From Entophlyctis helioformis (taxonomy: Eukaryota; Chytridiomycota; Chytridiomycetes; Chytridiales; Chytriomycetaceae), in contig JAHLKH010000017.1 in assembly GCA_025526915.1 (NCBI GenBank), forward strand, positions 150,070-214,069: a stretch of DNA of 64,000 nucleotides. The letters are read 5' to 3'. The position numbers were made by a program, and so were the translations under genes. The notes beneath the pieces are model-generated. The model had not been told where the DNA came from and did not search any database. It worked only from the letters and a program-made list of their open reading frames with translations. This document shows positions 34,211 through 46,057 of the stretch, one piece after another. Positions within the stretch are counted from its first letter, which is position 1. Each line of letters starts with the position of its first letter.

Positions 34211-36037
34211 TCAGAACCCAAACGAGAATGTGAACCCGCCAGATGTCTCGTCTTGGCTCTGATCTTGGCTGTCGTTGGCAACGGCAGTGTCGGCTGCTTG
34301 AGAGCCATCCGCTGCACCAGTCGCCGTCAAGCGATCCCAGATGGACAGAACAGGAGCCTGGTCTTCTGCTGGCGACTTGCGCTTGCATGCACCGGACGCG
34401 CCAGGCCCACCGGGCAGAGCACCAAGCCGCCCAGCCAGACCGCCTCCACCAGCGACACCAGCCGCCTCGCGTCTCGCCTTCTGTGCCGCCTCCAGCACGT
34501 CAGGCTGCTCCCTCGCCAGCGCCTCTGTAAACCGGGTGTACAGATCCCCATCACAGAACCCAGACACCTGCTCAGGCCGCCCCTGCGTAAAGTCGAGCAC
34601 ATTGACCAGATTCTCGCTCGTCACAAAATTCTGCGTGAGCGCAATACAGTCGTCTGTGAGGTTCATGACGCAGTGCCACCACCCGTTGGGCACAAACAGG
34701 ATCTCGCCGGCCCTGCACACGCACTCGATGGGCTTGGCGAGCCGCGACCCACGCTTGTGGATCTCTTGGTAGTAGTTCATGAACCACTCGGTGAGCGACA
34801 CGGGCGACGTCACCTCGGAGCCGTCCAGCGACGGGAACACGCCGGGCGGAATGCACTCTGGCGGGAACATGATCCATTTCTTTGCGCCTGTGATGACTGC
34901 ATTCCATGCCGATGCTGGTGCATCGCGCAAAGTGTTATTGTGCGCGTGTGCGTGTGTGTATGTTTTGGTGTTAGCGACGGTTGGGTGCAAGGATCCCAGC
35001 AACAACAGCAACGTACTGGAGTTGGGGTCGACGTGAAAGGTGGAGCCGGATCGCGCCGGGCCAATAATCAGCCACCGGTAGTCTGGCCGCGCGTCGCCGA
35101 GCACCTTGAAGAGATCCTCGTCAAAGTACGGCGGCACCACATAGTCGTCTGCGAGGTCGCTGTCCTCTGCAAAGCGTTTGTCAAACAGGTACAGCGGCGA
35201 CTCTTCCTTGGCCTTGGCCATGTAGTGCACATAGTCGCCAAACGCGATATCGACCGCCTCGGCCCTGAACGTGCGGTCGCCGTACCGCGACACAAAGTAC
35301 TCGGTGTTCCACTTGCCGTACGCCGGCCACTGCGGCACGACATCGGTGAGGATCACGGGCAGGTTGGGCACGCCGTACTCGCGGATAAAGTCGGCCTTGG
35401 ACAGCCCGGACCGGCGGTCGATGTTGTCGACATGCACGCCGCACAGATCGTCGAGCGGCACCGACGTGCATCGCCAGGCGGTGTACAGAACGTCCGAGTA
35501 CATGCGGGGCACGCGGATGTACACGTCTGGCACGTATGCCGCCGTCGAAGCGGATGCCGACGAGCGGAGCGTGCACCACTTGAAGGTGTTGCGCCAAGTG
35601 CCCTGGAACACGAATGCGCCGCCGAAATGCGCAATGGTGCGCTGGCGCCAGAGGCCTTCGTCGTAGGCGAAACAGTAGAACGCCCGGCTGGTCTGTGCGA
35701 GACGGCAGAGAGCCACATCGCCAGCGCTTGCGCCTGTGGTTGTTGTGGTTGCTGTGGATGACGACGACGACGACGACAGCGAGTGCAGGGATGCGGACGC
35801 CAGGAACTCGAGGAGTAGGTGGTCATCCATGACGCCAAACGCACCCAGACCCCGAGGACGGGCGAGCGGGGCAGCGTCTGCGGACGCCGAGTCAAAGAGC
35901 ATGTTGCCGAGCGGCTTGACGCCGAACGGGTGATCGGCCGCAGCGTGGCGGTACACGCTTGCTGCGCTGCTGCTGCTGCTCTTGGCTGCTGCTGTCTTGG
36001 GCCGCTTGGCCTCCCGCTGGGTCTGCTGTGACGGCAT
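34211..36037 (-). CDS. F-box/JmjC dioxygenase, JMJD6-like
   Basis: Fe(II)/2-oxoglutarate oxygenase of the JMJD6 (lysyl hydroxylase) type. The N-terminus has a basic nuclear signal (REAKRPKTAAAK) and an F-box-like region (VMDDHLLLEFLASASLHSL, LCRLAQTSRAFYCFAYDEGL). The JmjC core has NLPVILTDVVPQWPAYGKW, LDDLCGVHVDNIDRRSGL upstream, the iron ligands HxD in TFHVDPNS, and the distal His in VPNGWWHCVMNL. A 102-nt intron (34915-35016, GTACGT...CACCAG) joins DPNS to TSAWNAVITG, the exact JMJD6 order, giving 574 aa. The intron is a multiple of three and stop-free, so retention would give 608 aa. The C-terminal tail is Gly-rich. It is divergent from pyruvate kinase. Confidence 0.9.
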   Translation of the reverse strand: MPSQQTQREAKRPKTAAAKSSSSSAASVYRHAAADHPFGVKPLGNMLFDSASADAAPLARPRGLGAFGVMDDHLLLEFLASASLHSLSSSSSSSTATTTTTGASAGDVALCRLAQTSRAFYCFAYDEGLWRQRTIAHFGGAFVFQGTWRNTFKWCTLRSSASASTAAYVPDVYIRVPRMYSDVLYTAWRCTSVPLDDLCGVHVDNIDRRSGLSKADFIREYGVPNLPVILTDVVPQWPAYGKWNTEYFVSRYGDRTFRAEAVDIAFGDYVHYMAKAKEESPLYLFDKRFAEDSDLADDYVVPPYFDEDLFKVLGDARPDYRWLIIGPARSGSTFHVDPNSSTLLLLLGSLHPTVANTKTYTHAHAHNNTLRDAPASAWNAVITGAKKWIMFPPECIPPGVFPSLDGSEVTSPVSLTEWFMNYYQEIHKRGSRLAKPIECVCRAGEILFVPNGWWHCVMNLTDDCIALTQNFVTSENLVNVLDFTQGRPEQVSGFCDGDLYTRFTEALAREQPDVLEAAQKARREAAGVAGGGGLAGRLGALPGGPGASGACKRKSPAEDQAPVLSIWDRLTATGAADGSQAADTAVANDSQDQSQDETSGGFTFSFGF

Positions 36038-36128
36038 TTGGCAAAGAAAAATGTAACGAATTCAGATGAATGTAAGACGATCCGCGCGGTGGCCTAGCAT
36101 CAGCAATGCAGCCACCGCATCCAAAGCA

Positions 36129-36277
36129 GCCATCTGGCAGCCATCGCAGAGCATCTGCCCGCCGACGCGAGAAGCGGACGCACGGACCGTGCACGTTCGC
36201 CGGCCAAGGCCAGCCGATGGCAGCCGATGGCTCTGCGATGCCACGATGCCAGATGGCCGACGATGGCAAGCGATGGC
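36129..36277. promoter_or_regulatory. Phased GATGGC element cluster
   Basis: GATGGC occurs at 36216, 36226, 36252, 36262 and 36272, and GATGCC at 36237 and 36245. The inverse GCCATC occurs at 36129 and 36140. Spacing is mostly 10-11 bp, i.e. one helical turn. The cluster sits between the divergent JmjC and pyruvate kinase genes, ending 8 bp before a TATA box. Confidence 0.5.
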
Positions 36278-36284
36278 TGGCGGC

Positions 36285-36290
36285 TATAAA
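36285..36290 (+). promoter_or_regulatory. TATA box (TATAAA) of pyruvate kinase
   Basis: Perfect TATAAA 59 bp before the in-frame ATG at 36344 and 170 bp before ATG 36455, on the plus strand. Fits a highly expressed glycolytic gene. Confidence 0.6.
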
Positions 36291-36343
36291 GGGCGATCGC
36301 ACGCCCGGCCGACCAGCTGCTGCCCAGCTGCCAGCACCGCCCT

Positions 36344-38750
36344 ATGCTCGCCACCGACCTCATCCACCGCCCTCCGTCGCCGTCGCCGTCGCCGCTTCCT
36401 TCCTGCACATCGAAAATCGCTCAGTTGCCCAAAGACTCTACGACCGCCACCAACATGACCGACATTTACCTCGCCGGCGGAGGCACGTCTTGCCGTGGCG
36501 CCCGTCTTGCCGTGGCCGGCCCGCACTGACCCTCGTGCACTGCTGCCTGCCTGCCTACTTGCCTGCTTGCCTACATGCCTGCCTGCTGCCCCGCAATGCG
36601 GCCTGCGCATCGCTATCGCCGTCTGCAGACCGCCCCGTCCAGATCAAGTCCAAGATCATCTGCACCATTGGTACGTTGTGCCCCGGCGTCTCACCGCCAT
36701 CCTATGCGTGAGACAGCCGGCCATCGGCGTGCCTGTCTGTCTGCATATCTGCCTGCCAGTCTGCCATTCTGTCTGGCTGCATGCATGCCTGCCTCCTCCG
36801 TCCGTGCCTACCAGCGGCCGCCGTCCTTGTGCAGCGGAGACTGACATGTCGTGTGCGTGCCAACACCAACCAGGCCCTAAGACGCAGTCGGTCGAGAAGC
36901 TCGGCCAGCTCGTCGAGACCGGCATGAACGTCATGCGCATGAACTTTTCGCACGGCAGCCACGAGGTACGCCTGCCCGTCTGCCCGTCTGTCTTTACAGC
37001 TGCCCGCCTGCCAGCCCGCCATCCATCGTGTGCCATCTTCCAGCCATCGCTGTCCATCGCGATCTTGTGCGATCTCAATGGACGGCCGCTCCGTCATCGA
37101 TGGCTGGCCGACAGGATGGCTGGCAGTGGATGGCCTCGAGCCGATCGTCTGTGATCTGGCGTGCACACACCCGCCATGCCGTCGCTATGCTGCCCAACTG
37201 ACCCGGTCGACCTATCCACTACAGTACCATGCCCAGACCGTCAAGAACCTGCGCACATACCTCGCCAGCACCAAGACCCCCAGGATCGTTGCCATCCTGC
37301 TCGACACCAAGGGCCCGGAGATCAGGTGAGCATTCCAAAGCATCGTGGCTTGGCGCAGATCGGGCATGTCTCTGACCGGACCCCGCATCGACTCTCTCAA
37401 CCGTCGCTCAATCCAACAGATCTGGCAAGCTGGTCGGCGGCGTCGACAAGAAGCTGACCGCCGGCGCCAAGTTCCAGTTCCACAACGACACATCGCGTCT
37501 CGGCGACGAGACCCAGGTCTGGACAACGTACACCTCGCTCGCCAAGACGGTCGCTGTCGGCGATCGCATCCTCGTCGACGACGGCCTGATTGGCATGATC
37601 GTCGAGGACGTGGACGAGGCGGCGGGCACTGTGGACTGTATCGTTGAGAACGACGGCATGCTTGGCGAGACCAAGGGTGTCAACCTCCCCGGCAACATTG
37701 TCGACCTGCCGGCCATCACCACCAAGGATGCCTCGGACATCCAGTTTGGCATTGAGCAGGGCGTGGACTTTATCGCCGCATCGTTCATCCGCAAGGCGTC
37801 GGATGTTCTCGAGATCCGCAAGCTCATCCAGGGCACGGGCATCAAGATCATCTCCAAGATCGAGAACCAGGAGGGTCTTGAGAACTTTGACGACATTCTC
37901 GCCGTGTCCGACGGCATCATGGTTGCCCGTGGCGATCTTGGTGTCGAGATTCCCGTTGAGCAGGGTAAGCCGCGCTGCATCTCCTCGCATTGGGCTCAAT
38001 GGGCACTTGTTGTGGACTGCGCTGACCCCCACCTTTGCTCGCCTGCCGGGCTTGCCACACCGGATCCCCACAGTCGCACGGTTCCAGAAGATGATGATTC
38101 GGAAATGCAATGCGGCCGGCAAGCCCGTCGTGACGGCCACGCAGATGCTCGAGTCCATGATTGTCAACCCGCGTCCAACGCGTGCCGAGGCGACAGACGT
38201 GGCCAACGCCGTCCTCGACGGCACCGACTGTGTCATGCTCTCGGGCGAGACGGCCAAGGGCTCCTTCCCCATCCACGCCGTCGAGATGATGTCCAAGATC
38301 TGCCGCGAGGCCGAGGTCGACATCAACTACTCGGACCTGTACCCGTCGCTCCGCCGACAGATCCGTCTGCCCATCTCGGTCGCCGAGGCCATTGCCGCGT
38401 CGGCCGTCAAGACGTCATGGGACGTGCACGCCACGCTCGTGATTGTGCTCACGCAGACGGGTGCGGCTGCGCTCAATGTGTCAAAGTACCGCCCCATTGC
38501 GCCGGTGCTCGCCGTCACCGCGTCGCCCCAGGCCGCCCGGCAGTGCCAGGTGCTGCGCGGCATCTATCCCCTCGTCGTCGAGTCGATGGAGGGCACCGAA
38601 AACATTATCCACCGCGCCATGTTGTGGGGTGTCAAGATGGGCATGGCCCATCGCGGCGACCCCGTCGTCGTGACGTCGGGCGTGCTCGAGGACACGGCCG
38701 GATCCACAAACATTATGCGCGTGCTCAAGTGTGTTGGCTTTGAGGTCTGA
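36344..38750 (+). CDS. Pyruvate kinase
   Basis: Last enzyme of glycolysis, converting phosphoenolpyruvate and ADP to pyruvate and ATP in the cytosol. Exons give [54 protein letters not shown], the active-site [15 protein letters not shown] and [38 protein letters not shown] and [12 protein letters not shown]. The regulatory C domain ends [15 protein letters not shown]. About five introns; several contain CTGCCTGC-type repeats. The first exon is unsure. In-frame ATGs occur at 36344 and 36455 (MTDIYLAGG), and the splice into the [11 protein letters not shown] exon (about 36630-36672) could not be fixed. The TATA box favours the 36344 ATG being inside the mRNA. Confidence 0.92.
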
Positions 38751-38883
38751 TGGATACATCGGCTTGTCCAGTCATTATTGCCCCCCTCCCTCTTCTTTCT
38801 TCATAAAAACAGCAAGTGCCAATTTCAATCTAATTCCAGTCCAGTCAATCCTATTGTCATCATCATCAAGAGTGTTGCATTCA

Positions 38884-41800
38884 TCAGTCCTTGCCCCGGA
38901 TCTCGTCAAAGTCAATGTCCGCGTGGTCCACCCGCCCGTGGTACTTGAGGCCGTTGAGGTTCTTGTACCGCTTCGTGCACACGCGGCAAAAGTAGGGCTT
39001 GATCGACTTGCTGCGTCCCGCGTACGTCAGGTGCGCATCGCCGCCACCGCTCACTGCAATGGTTGGCGCAGTCAGCCGCACGGGCAGCGGCATCGACAGA
39101 TGGGACTCGGGAGGCACAAGCGACGGATGCAGATGGCCAGCGACTGCAGGGTTGGCCATCACACCAGGCATCGCGGGCAGTGGCTGCTGCGTGTAGTCTG
39201 GCGCATACTGCTGGTGTGGCTGCTGTAATTGCTGTAGTTGTTGCGGCTGGAACTGCTGATGTTGGCTCTGCAGAGAGTACGGCTGGTGCTGCGGCGGTGT
39301 CTGGTGAGACGCGTACTGCTGGCCGTGGCCGTACCCATTCGAATGAGAAGGCGAGTACTGCTGCTGTCCATCTGGCGCATACGGCTGCTGCTGTTGCTGC
39401 TGCTGATGTTGATGTTGAGGATACCCATACGACTGCTGATGTTGCGGTGCATAGTACTGCGGATTCTGGCGCGGCGTGTGCTGCTGATGGTGCTGCTGAT
39501 GCTGAGGGTGGTACTGTTGATGAGACTGGTGCTGCTCGTACGTTTGCTGCTGCCCGTATGAAGGCGGCTGTTGGTACACGGAAGACGACTGCGGCGACGC
39601 GGGGGTCGAAGGATCAGTGCCCGGCATCCCATAGAGGAGGCTGTTCGCGCTCGTATGGCCGTGTTGGCCATGCGGAGGTGTGAAAGAAGAAGGCGGCGGC
39701 GGCGGCAGTGCCGAGTGTGTGAGCGCAAACGCCGACAGAACAGGGCGGTAAGCAGCCTGTGCCACCTGGTTGTTGGACGGCGAATACGGACCGCTGCCTT
39801 CCACGTCTCCATTGCCGCTGCTGGATGGCTCGCGTGTTGCTGCTGCATCGGCCTCGGCAGACCCTTCTGCCGCCAGACTGGCGCGTGCATCAGGGATGGA
39901 GGGAATGGAGCAGCTTCCCTTGGACAAATGGTACTTGAGGCCATTACGGTTCTTGTACACCTTCGTGCATCCTTCCTGCGGGCAGCGGAAAACGCGGTCG
40001 CCTGGCAATGCAGCAGTGCGCCGCTTGCGCTTGTTCGACCCAGGCACCGAGCCCTCGTCGCCATCTGCGTCGCCCTCTCCATCGCCGCCCGAGAGCGAGC
40101 CATTGCCGTCCTCGGACGGATCCGCGCCGCGCTTTTCGTCCTGTCCGCCAGGCACGATGCCTTGCGCTGTCTGCGGGGTCGCACCAGGCATGCCGTAGTA
40201 CGGAAACATGACGGGATATCCCACTCCAGATCCGGCCTGGAACACGCCCTGCATGACGCCTGGAGCCATCACTCCGGGCATGCCCATCGTCATGGGCAAT
40301 CCCACTCCGATCTGCATCGGCAGCTGGATCGGCACCGACGACGGCGTTCCTGCAACAGAAGCAGATCCAGATCCGTCATCGCCGACTGATGAGGATGTTC
40401 CTGTGGCCATGCTACCGTTGGGCGGCATGGTGGCAACAGAGCTATTAGAGGCGGAGTTGATGCTTCCACCGGCTGCTGCGGCTGCGGCTGCTGCGGCTGC
40501 CGCCGCTAGGGCAATCACATCGTTGGGATCGCTCTGGGGAAACGGGCTTGGCAGATATGTCTGTGTGACCGGCACGGCCGACGCAGCCTGCTGGAAAGGA
40601 TAAGTGGCCGGCAAGGTTCCAGGGATCGTGGTTGGTGGTTGTTGCTGCTGCTGCTGCGGATGCTGAGGCTGGCTCAGCTGTGGGCCATTCGGGGTTCCGT
40701 TGGCAGACAGGTTTCCGTTTGACGGCGGGCTGCTGGTATGAGCCAGGGCCGCGACTGCCGCTGCAGCCGTTGCAACCGATGAGCCTGACAGATCGGGCTG
40801 TTTAAAGTCGACTGGCCCAGATTGCTGTGCATATTGCTGTTGCTGCTGTTGCTGGTACTGCTGCTGGTGCTGGGAAGGAAGAGCGGGGATGCTTGCTGAT
40901 GCCATCGCAACTGATGCAGCGAGCAATGCAGAGCTGTCTCGATTGACCGATCCCTCAACCGCTACTGGTTCCAATCCTGCCACGGCTGCCATGGCGGGGG
41001 GCATCGGGCCGAGTGTGCCTTGCTGCTGCATTTGTTGCTTTTGCTGCTGGTTGTTGTTGTTGCTGCTGCTGCCGTTGGCCGATCCAAGCAGGCTCAGCAG
41101 ATCTTGCCCAGCAAAGGAAAACATGGACGCGACCGACGGCGGAGTGCCGGCATTGGAGACGATATCTGCGGCAGATCCGGCAAGCGACGGCGGGGTTCCA
41201 GACTGCGACTGCTCAATGAACGGATCCTGGATTCTTTCAGAGTTGCCATGGTTGCTGAAACCGTTGTTGAAGCTGCTGCTGTGGCCGTCGATGGCGTTTG
41301 CATATCCAGCTGATCCGGCGTGGACAGCGAGCATGGCGGACGCTGCGGCAGACGCTGCATTCATGCTACTGGAGCTCGAGAGCACACTCAGACTCGAGTC
41401 GTCAAGGGCAGGCTGGCTCGCCGACTGGCCGGCTGTGTCTTGGCCGCCTGGCGGATGAACAAGGCTGGGCTGATCGGGCAGCAGGCGATCGTACTGATGC
41501 ACAAACTGCTGATGCACAAACTGCTGAGGCTGCTGCTGGTTGTTGATGTTGTGGTTGTGGTTGTGGTGGTTGGGCTGATGCTGATACAGCCCGTGCTGGT
41601 GCTGGTGCTGGTGCTGGTCCAGAACAGCAGCCAGCTGGGCATGGTGCAGCGTTGCAAGCGACGGCTCTGGCAGGCCATTGCATTCGTTGCCAGAGCGACA
41701 GCGGCGAGCGCACGGATCAGTTCGAGAGCCTCACGCAGACAGACGGGCGCACGGGCAGCAGATCAAGGCGTGCACCGCAGCACAGCACATGGCAGCACAT

Positions 41801-41983
41801 GCAGCACGCACCTTGGTCGGCAGCACCGCCGTGCGACTGGCCTGCAGCACCATGAAAGGCAGCCGCCTGTGCCAAGGGCAAAAATGACCGGGCCGGAGGC
41901 TGCTGGCCGAGCTGCTGATTCGGGGGCTGCGGCTGGTCAAACGGCTGGCGCTGCTCAAAGTGGAAGGGCGGCGGGACAGACAT
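38884..41983 (-). CDS. Sfp1-like C2H2 zinc-finger transcription factor, Q-rich
   Basis: A 984-aa nuclear protein from exons 41812-41983 and 38884-41666 (in phase). Two widely separated C2H2 fingers share the motif YKN.NGLKYH: RVFRCPQEGCTKVYKNRNGL (mid-protein) and KPYFCRVCTKRYKNLNGLKY near the C-terminus. Split fingers with NGLKYH are the hallmark of fungal Sfp1, which activates ribosome-biogenesis genes in response to nutrients. The rest is low-complexity: Gln, His, Ser, Pro and a ten-residue Ala run. The basic patch NKRKRRTAALPG before finger 1 is a likely nuclear signal. It starts MSVPPPFHFEQRQPFDQPQP. It is convergent with pyruvate kinase, 133 bp between stops. Confidence 0.8.
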
Positions 41984-42322
41984 CGGGACGGTCTGTGTGT
42001 GCGGCGGCTGAGGCCTGCGGTGTGTGTGTGTGTGTCAGCAGCAGCAGCAGCAGCAGGCGCAGTCGGAACGAGCAGCAGCAGCAGCGGCCGGTGCGCTTCT
42101 TGTCGTCGTCGTCGCAAAAAACTCACGAGAAAAAAAGATAAAGGCGGAAAACGTGCAAAATTGAAATCGAGAAAACGACAACAGCGAGGCGATCGCGTCA
42201 AGGCAAACAACGGCGGCGCGTGTGGCCTGATCATGTCACCTGAGCGTGCGGCATACCAAGCCTTCTCAGCGGCATCTGCATCAACTGGCCGTACCAGTCC
42301 CATCACAAGCCACGAAAAGGAT
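41984..42322. other. Gap: Sfp1-like promoter and PHD-gene trailer
   Basis: Contains a (GT)n run and CAGCAG runs near 42018-42055 and an A-rich patch near 42115-42180. No gene or RNA was recognised. Confidence 0.45.
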
Positions 42323-44401
42323 TCATTGGGCAATGCCTGCAGCGACCAGGAGGTGGGCAGCAGCATTGACAGAAGAAAACAGCTCGGCATCTGTATCATC
42401 TACATCGGACGCCGAAGAGGACGACGAGCAAGAAGCGGCGGGCATCACGGCCTCGCCAGCGTCTGCAACAAGAGTGGCCACTGTATCAACAGTACCAATG
42501 CCAAACCGCGCGTCAAAATGGTCGAGCGCCTGCTGCAACACATCCACCATCTCGTTGAGCGTGTTACACGGCTTCCGGAGTCCAACCAAGAACGCCTGCA
42601 GTTCAGCACTTTCTGGTTCAGGGTGGTCGAAACTGCCGTCGAGTGGCTCGTCATGGCCGTGTTCATCGCCAAGGTTCCCGCTTGTGCCAACCGTGTCTGC
42701 GACGGCGGTTGCTGCAGAGTCGGCAGCCACAACGGTTGTGTCGCTGCTCTCCGCAAGCGTGGCGATGGGATCGACCGGGAATGCTGCTGGCATGTCGTCC
42801 ATGGTAGACATGGTTTCGCGTATCCGCGACACGCCCTCGTGCAGTTGTCGCACTCGGCGGCGCATCTCGGTGAATGTCGACCGCGGGCCAGGGATGCGTG
42901 GCATGACTGGCGGCGACGGCGCGCGCTCGTTGTAAAACGCCGACGACCCGCGATGGTGGCCGTGGTGGCCGTGGTGGCTGCTGTAGTGCAGTTCGGCAGG
43001 TGCGGCTGCAGGGGGCGATCCTGGGTCGGCCGGCTGTGCCCATCCACTGCCGGGCGCTGAGGGATCTTCGTAAAGGGCCATGAGAGCAGCTGATCCAAAC
43101 GCATCCAGTGCACTGGCAGACGACCCGCTGCCATCCAGAAGCATGGAGGCCAAGCCCGAGCCCGTGTCCGTGCCCGTGCCCGAGCCCGAGCCGGCAGCCA
43201 CCGAGGCGTGTGATGGCCCGACAGAAGCACTCGTGCCCAGCAGCCCCTTCTTGCGGCCGCCTCTCCATCCCTTGCCGCGTCCGGTAAAGCCGGGCTTGCG
43301 CTTGGGTCCGGCGGCAGCAGGCTCGGCCGCAGGAACAAGAACGGCCGAGCTCAGGGCGGGCGACGGGACAGAGGCGTCGTCGGCGAGTCCCGTGGCCACG
43401 GCCAAGTCTTCGTGCAGCGCGGATGCGTCATCGTCGATCGACGCGGCCAAGTCACCAGCGGCCTGCGCGGTGCCCGCTGCGTCAGTGGGTTGTGCATGTG
43501 GTTGAATCGGCGTCTGCTCTGCATCCATCATGTCCGACGCCATGCCAGCTTCCGTGCTGCTCGCCAGGCTCTCTGTCGATGCTTGCACCCACGGCTCGGC
43601 AGGTGTGACTGGCGTGTCTGTGCCGCGTCTGTTTGCTGCTGCTGCCAGCTTGCCGCCCTTGGGTTTCTTGCCGATACTCTTCTTGCGGCCAGCTGCAGGT
43701 GCGGCCGTGGCACCGTTCGGGCCAGCGGGGTGTGCGCTTGCGTCGCCGTCTGTGTCATTGAGGTGCTGTCCGTGCGTGTGCAGATCGTCGTCGTGCGGGT
43801 AGACAACCTCACCGTGAACGTCAAACATGGCATCCGTCTCAAATGCGGTTGGCGGGAAGATGGCGGCTTGCACTGCGTATCATGAGCGGGTCAGTCGGCT
43901 GCTCACCGCGAGAATGCGTTTGCCACGCAGTCAACCTACCAGAGGTCTCGACCTTGCCATCGACAATGAGCGAGACTGTTGTGGGCGGCATTTGCTTGCG
44001 TGCCGTCTTGCGCTTCTTTTTGGGCCGATCGGCGTCCTTGTCAACGCCTTGCTTATCGGCAGACTCTGCAGCTGCGGCATCTTGGACATCCATCAACAGT
44101 TCGCCGCTATGAATTCTGTGGTGCTGAACCGCGACTTCTACAGCTTCGATCTTGGTGAACCCAGCGAGCGCTTGCTGTGCTGCTGCGTCCATCTTGCCTT
44201 CTGATCCATTCCAGGACAGGTTCGCGTCACTGTTGGCAACTTCCGCCTCGATTGGAGCCTTGGCCGTACTGGCTGCATCCTGCACGGGTATCGAGGCCTG
44301 ATCATCGGACACAGTCAGACTCTTGCGCTGTCCACGCTTGCCACCAGGATTGCTCTTGCGACGCGCAGGTGTCTTTTTGGGCGAAGATGGCTGGCTTGGC
44401 G

Positions 44402-44441
<40 letters not shown>

Positions 44442-45927
44442 TTGCTGCTGTTGTTGCTGTTGTTGCTGTTGTTGCTGTTGTTGCTGTTGTTGCTGCTTGG
44501 ATGGGCGACGCTTGTGTGCAGTGGCCGGCCCGTCTGCTGATACTGATGCTGCTTGGTCGTGCAACAAAAGCGCAGGATCCGCGGCGACATCCACATCAAG
44601 ATCGTCGTCCGTCTTGACTGCATGGCTTCCAACGTCAGCGCCAGCAGCAATCAAATCGTTGTGTGTCTCGTCGCCGTCCACGTCGGCATGATCCTCGTCG
44701 CCATGGCCGTGATGATCATGGTCGTCCATGTCGTGGGCAGCGTGATCCGAGGGAGCGACTGAAGGGGTGGCAGCATTGGGATCCGACGTGCCGCCCATGA
44801 ACAGCACCATTTCAGCATCCCACTGCTCTGCGATGCGGCTGTTCATGGTGCTGCGCTTTTTGCCCTGGATGGGCGTAGACGGTGCTGCAGACTTGAGCGG
44901 CTTGCGCTGCTGCTTCAATGAGCCGCGAGCGGCCGATGTGGATGCCAATGGGGACATTGTGGTTGATGTGGACGTTGGGGTCGAGGGCGGCGGGGGAGCC
45001 GAGCCCTGCTTCTTGCGTTTGGAGGATGCCGACGCAGGATCGGCGGTCGATACAGAGGCGGCCGTGGGCGAGAGCTCCAGCAGATCTGTTGCTGATGCAG
45101 CGGCAGGCGCTGTTCCCGATGCCGACGACGTGGACAGCCGCTTGCCCGACTCTCGGGCAGCAGCGGCCTTGGCCAGATCGCCGGCGGCCGCTGTGCTTGT
45201 CGAAGCCGCCGAGGCCGCCGAGGCTGCCGGTGCGATGGGCGAGTCGGACACAGCAGCCAGCGCCTTCCTCATTGCCGCCGACCTGCGGCCGCCTGTCGAC
45301 GATGCCGGACGCACCGTGTAGCCAGACGCAATCGTCTTGCTGGCGACGGGCCGGTCGGTCGGTCGGTCGGTCAGCCAGCCAGCCAGACAATCGTCAGAGG
45401 AGCAAGCAGACAGAGGGCGAGGCAGACAGGCGAGCAGACATACAGCAGCTGCACGTGGTTCTCCGGCTTGCAGGCCTCGCAGTAGTACTCCTTGGGCAGC
45501 TTGCGGGTCGACAGGTTCATGCAGTGACAGTGCTGCCACACGCCGCACTGGTCGCACTGCACCATCGTGCCGACCGATCCTGTCGCAGGCAGAGCGTCAG
45601 CGTGCGGCTCTGGTGCACAGGCCGCCGCGAGCATCGCCGCCTACCGGTGTCGCCGCACACACAGCGGGTGACCTCGTCGTCAGAGTCTGGGTCGTCGTTG
45701 TCGCCACCGTCCTCGTCGCCGTCGTCGTGGTCGATGCTTGTGTCTGCAGCGGCTGCCTTGGCCGTGCTGGATGTCTTGAGCGCCTTGCTGCGCTGGCGAG
45801 GCAGCTCGGCGTGCTGGCCCGCAGCGCTGTCGGTGTCGTTGTCCTGGTCGGCGTCGCTCGCCGACTGCGGGTCGGGAATGCGGTACGACACCACCGGCCG
45901 GTTGCGTTTCCTTGACGGCGACACCAT
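42323..45927 (-). CDS. PHD-finger protein (Cti6-like), polyQ
   Basis: Probable chromatin reader. Exon 1 starts MVSPSRKRNRPVVSYRIPDP, runs through an acidic stretch (DDGDEDGGDNDDPDSDDE) and enters the zinc finger VTRCVCGDTG. The next exon continues SVGTMVQCDQCGVWQHCHCM and PKEYYCEACKPENH, completing a C4HC3 PHD finger of the class that binds methylated H3K4 in Cti6/Set3-type proteins. The remaining 900 or so residues are low-complexity with basic patches, a ~26-residue polyQ tract, and a C-terminal segment (LVGLRKPCNTLNEMVDVLQQ, ALDHFDARFG) that looks helical. The stop is 42323-42325. Partner complexes such as Rpd3L are inferred from family only. The tRNA-Sec gene lies 131 bp upstream of its ATG on the same strand. 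Confidence 0.75.
44400..44495. repeat. Poly-Gln coding CAA/CAG tract
   Basis: About 30 glutamine codons on the minus strand, within the PHD protein, written as a mixture of CAG and CAA rather than a pure trinucleotide run. The mixed codons suggest selection or older expansion rather than recent slippage. Confidence 0.85.
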
Positions 45928-45988
45928 GGCGGGATGTTAACAAGCTGGCGACGTTGGTAAAGCCAAAAATGCAGCGTCGACAGCTACT

Positions 45989-46019
<31 letters not shown>

Positions 46020-46040
46020 GATCGCTTGCAGCCTCGGCCA

Positions 46041-46045
46041 AAAAG
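46041..46045 (-). terminator. RNA polymerase III terminator (T5)
   Basis: Five T residues in the minus-strand transcript, 12 nt beyond the tRNA-Sec discriminator base. This is the expected Pol III stop. Confidence 0.8.
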
Positions 46046-46057
46046 CAAGCGGCAGGC

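Noticed and set aside
33779..35761. 660-aa open frame on the plus strand overlapping the JmjC gene
   Set aside because: Antisense to an unambiguous JMJD6-like domain; GC-rich codon bias creates the open frame.
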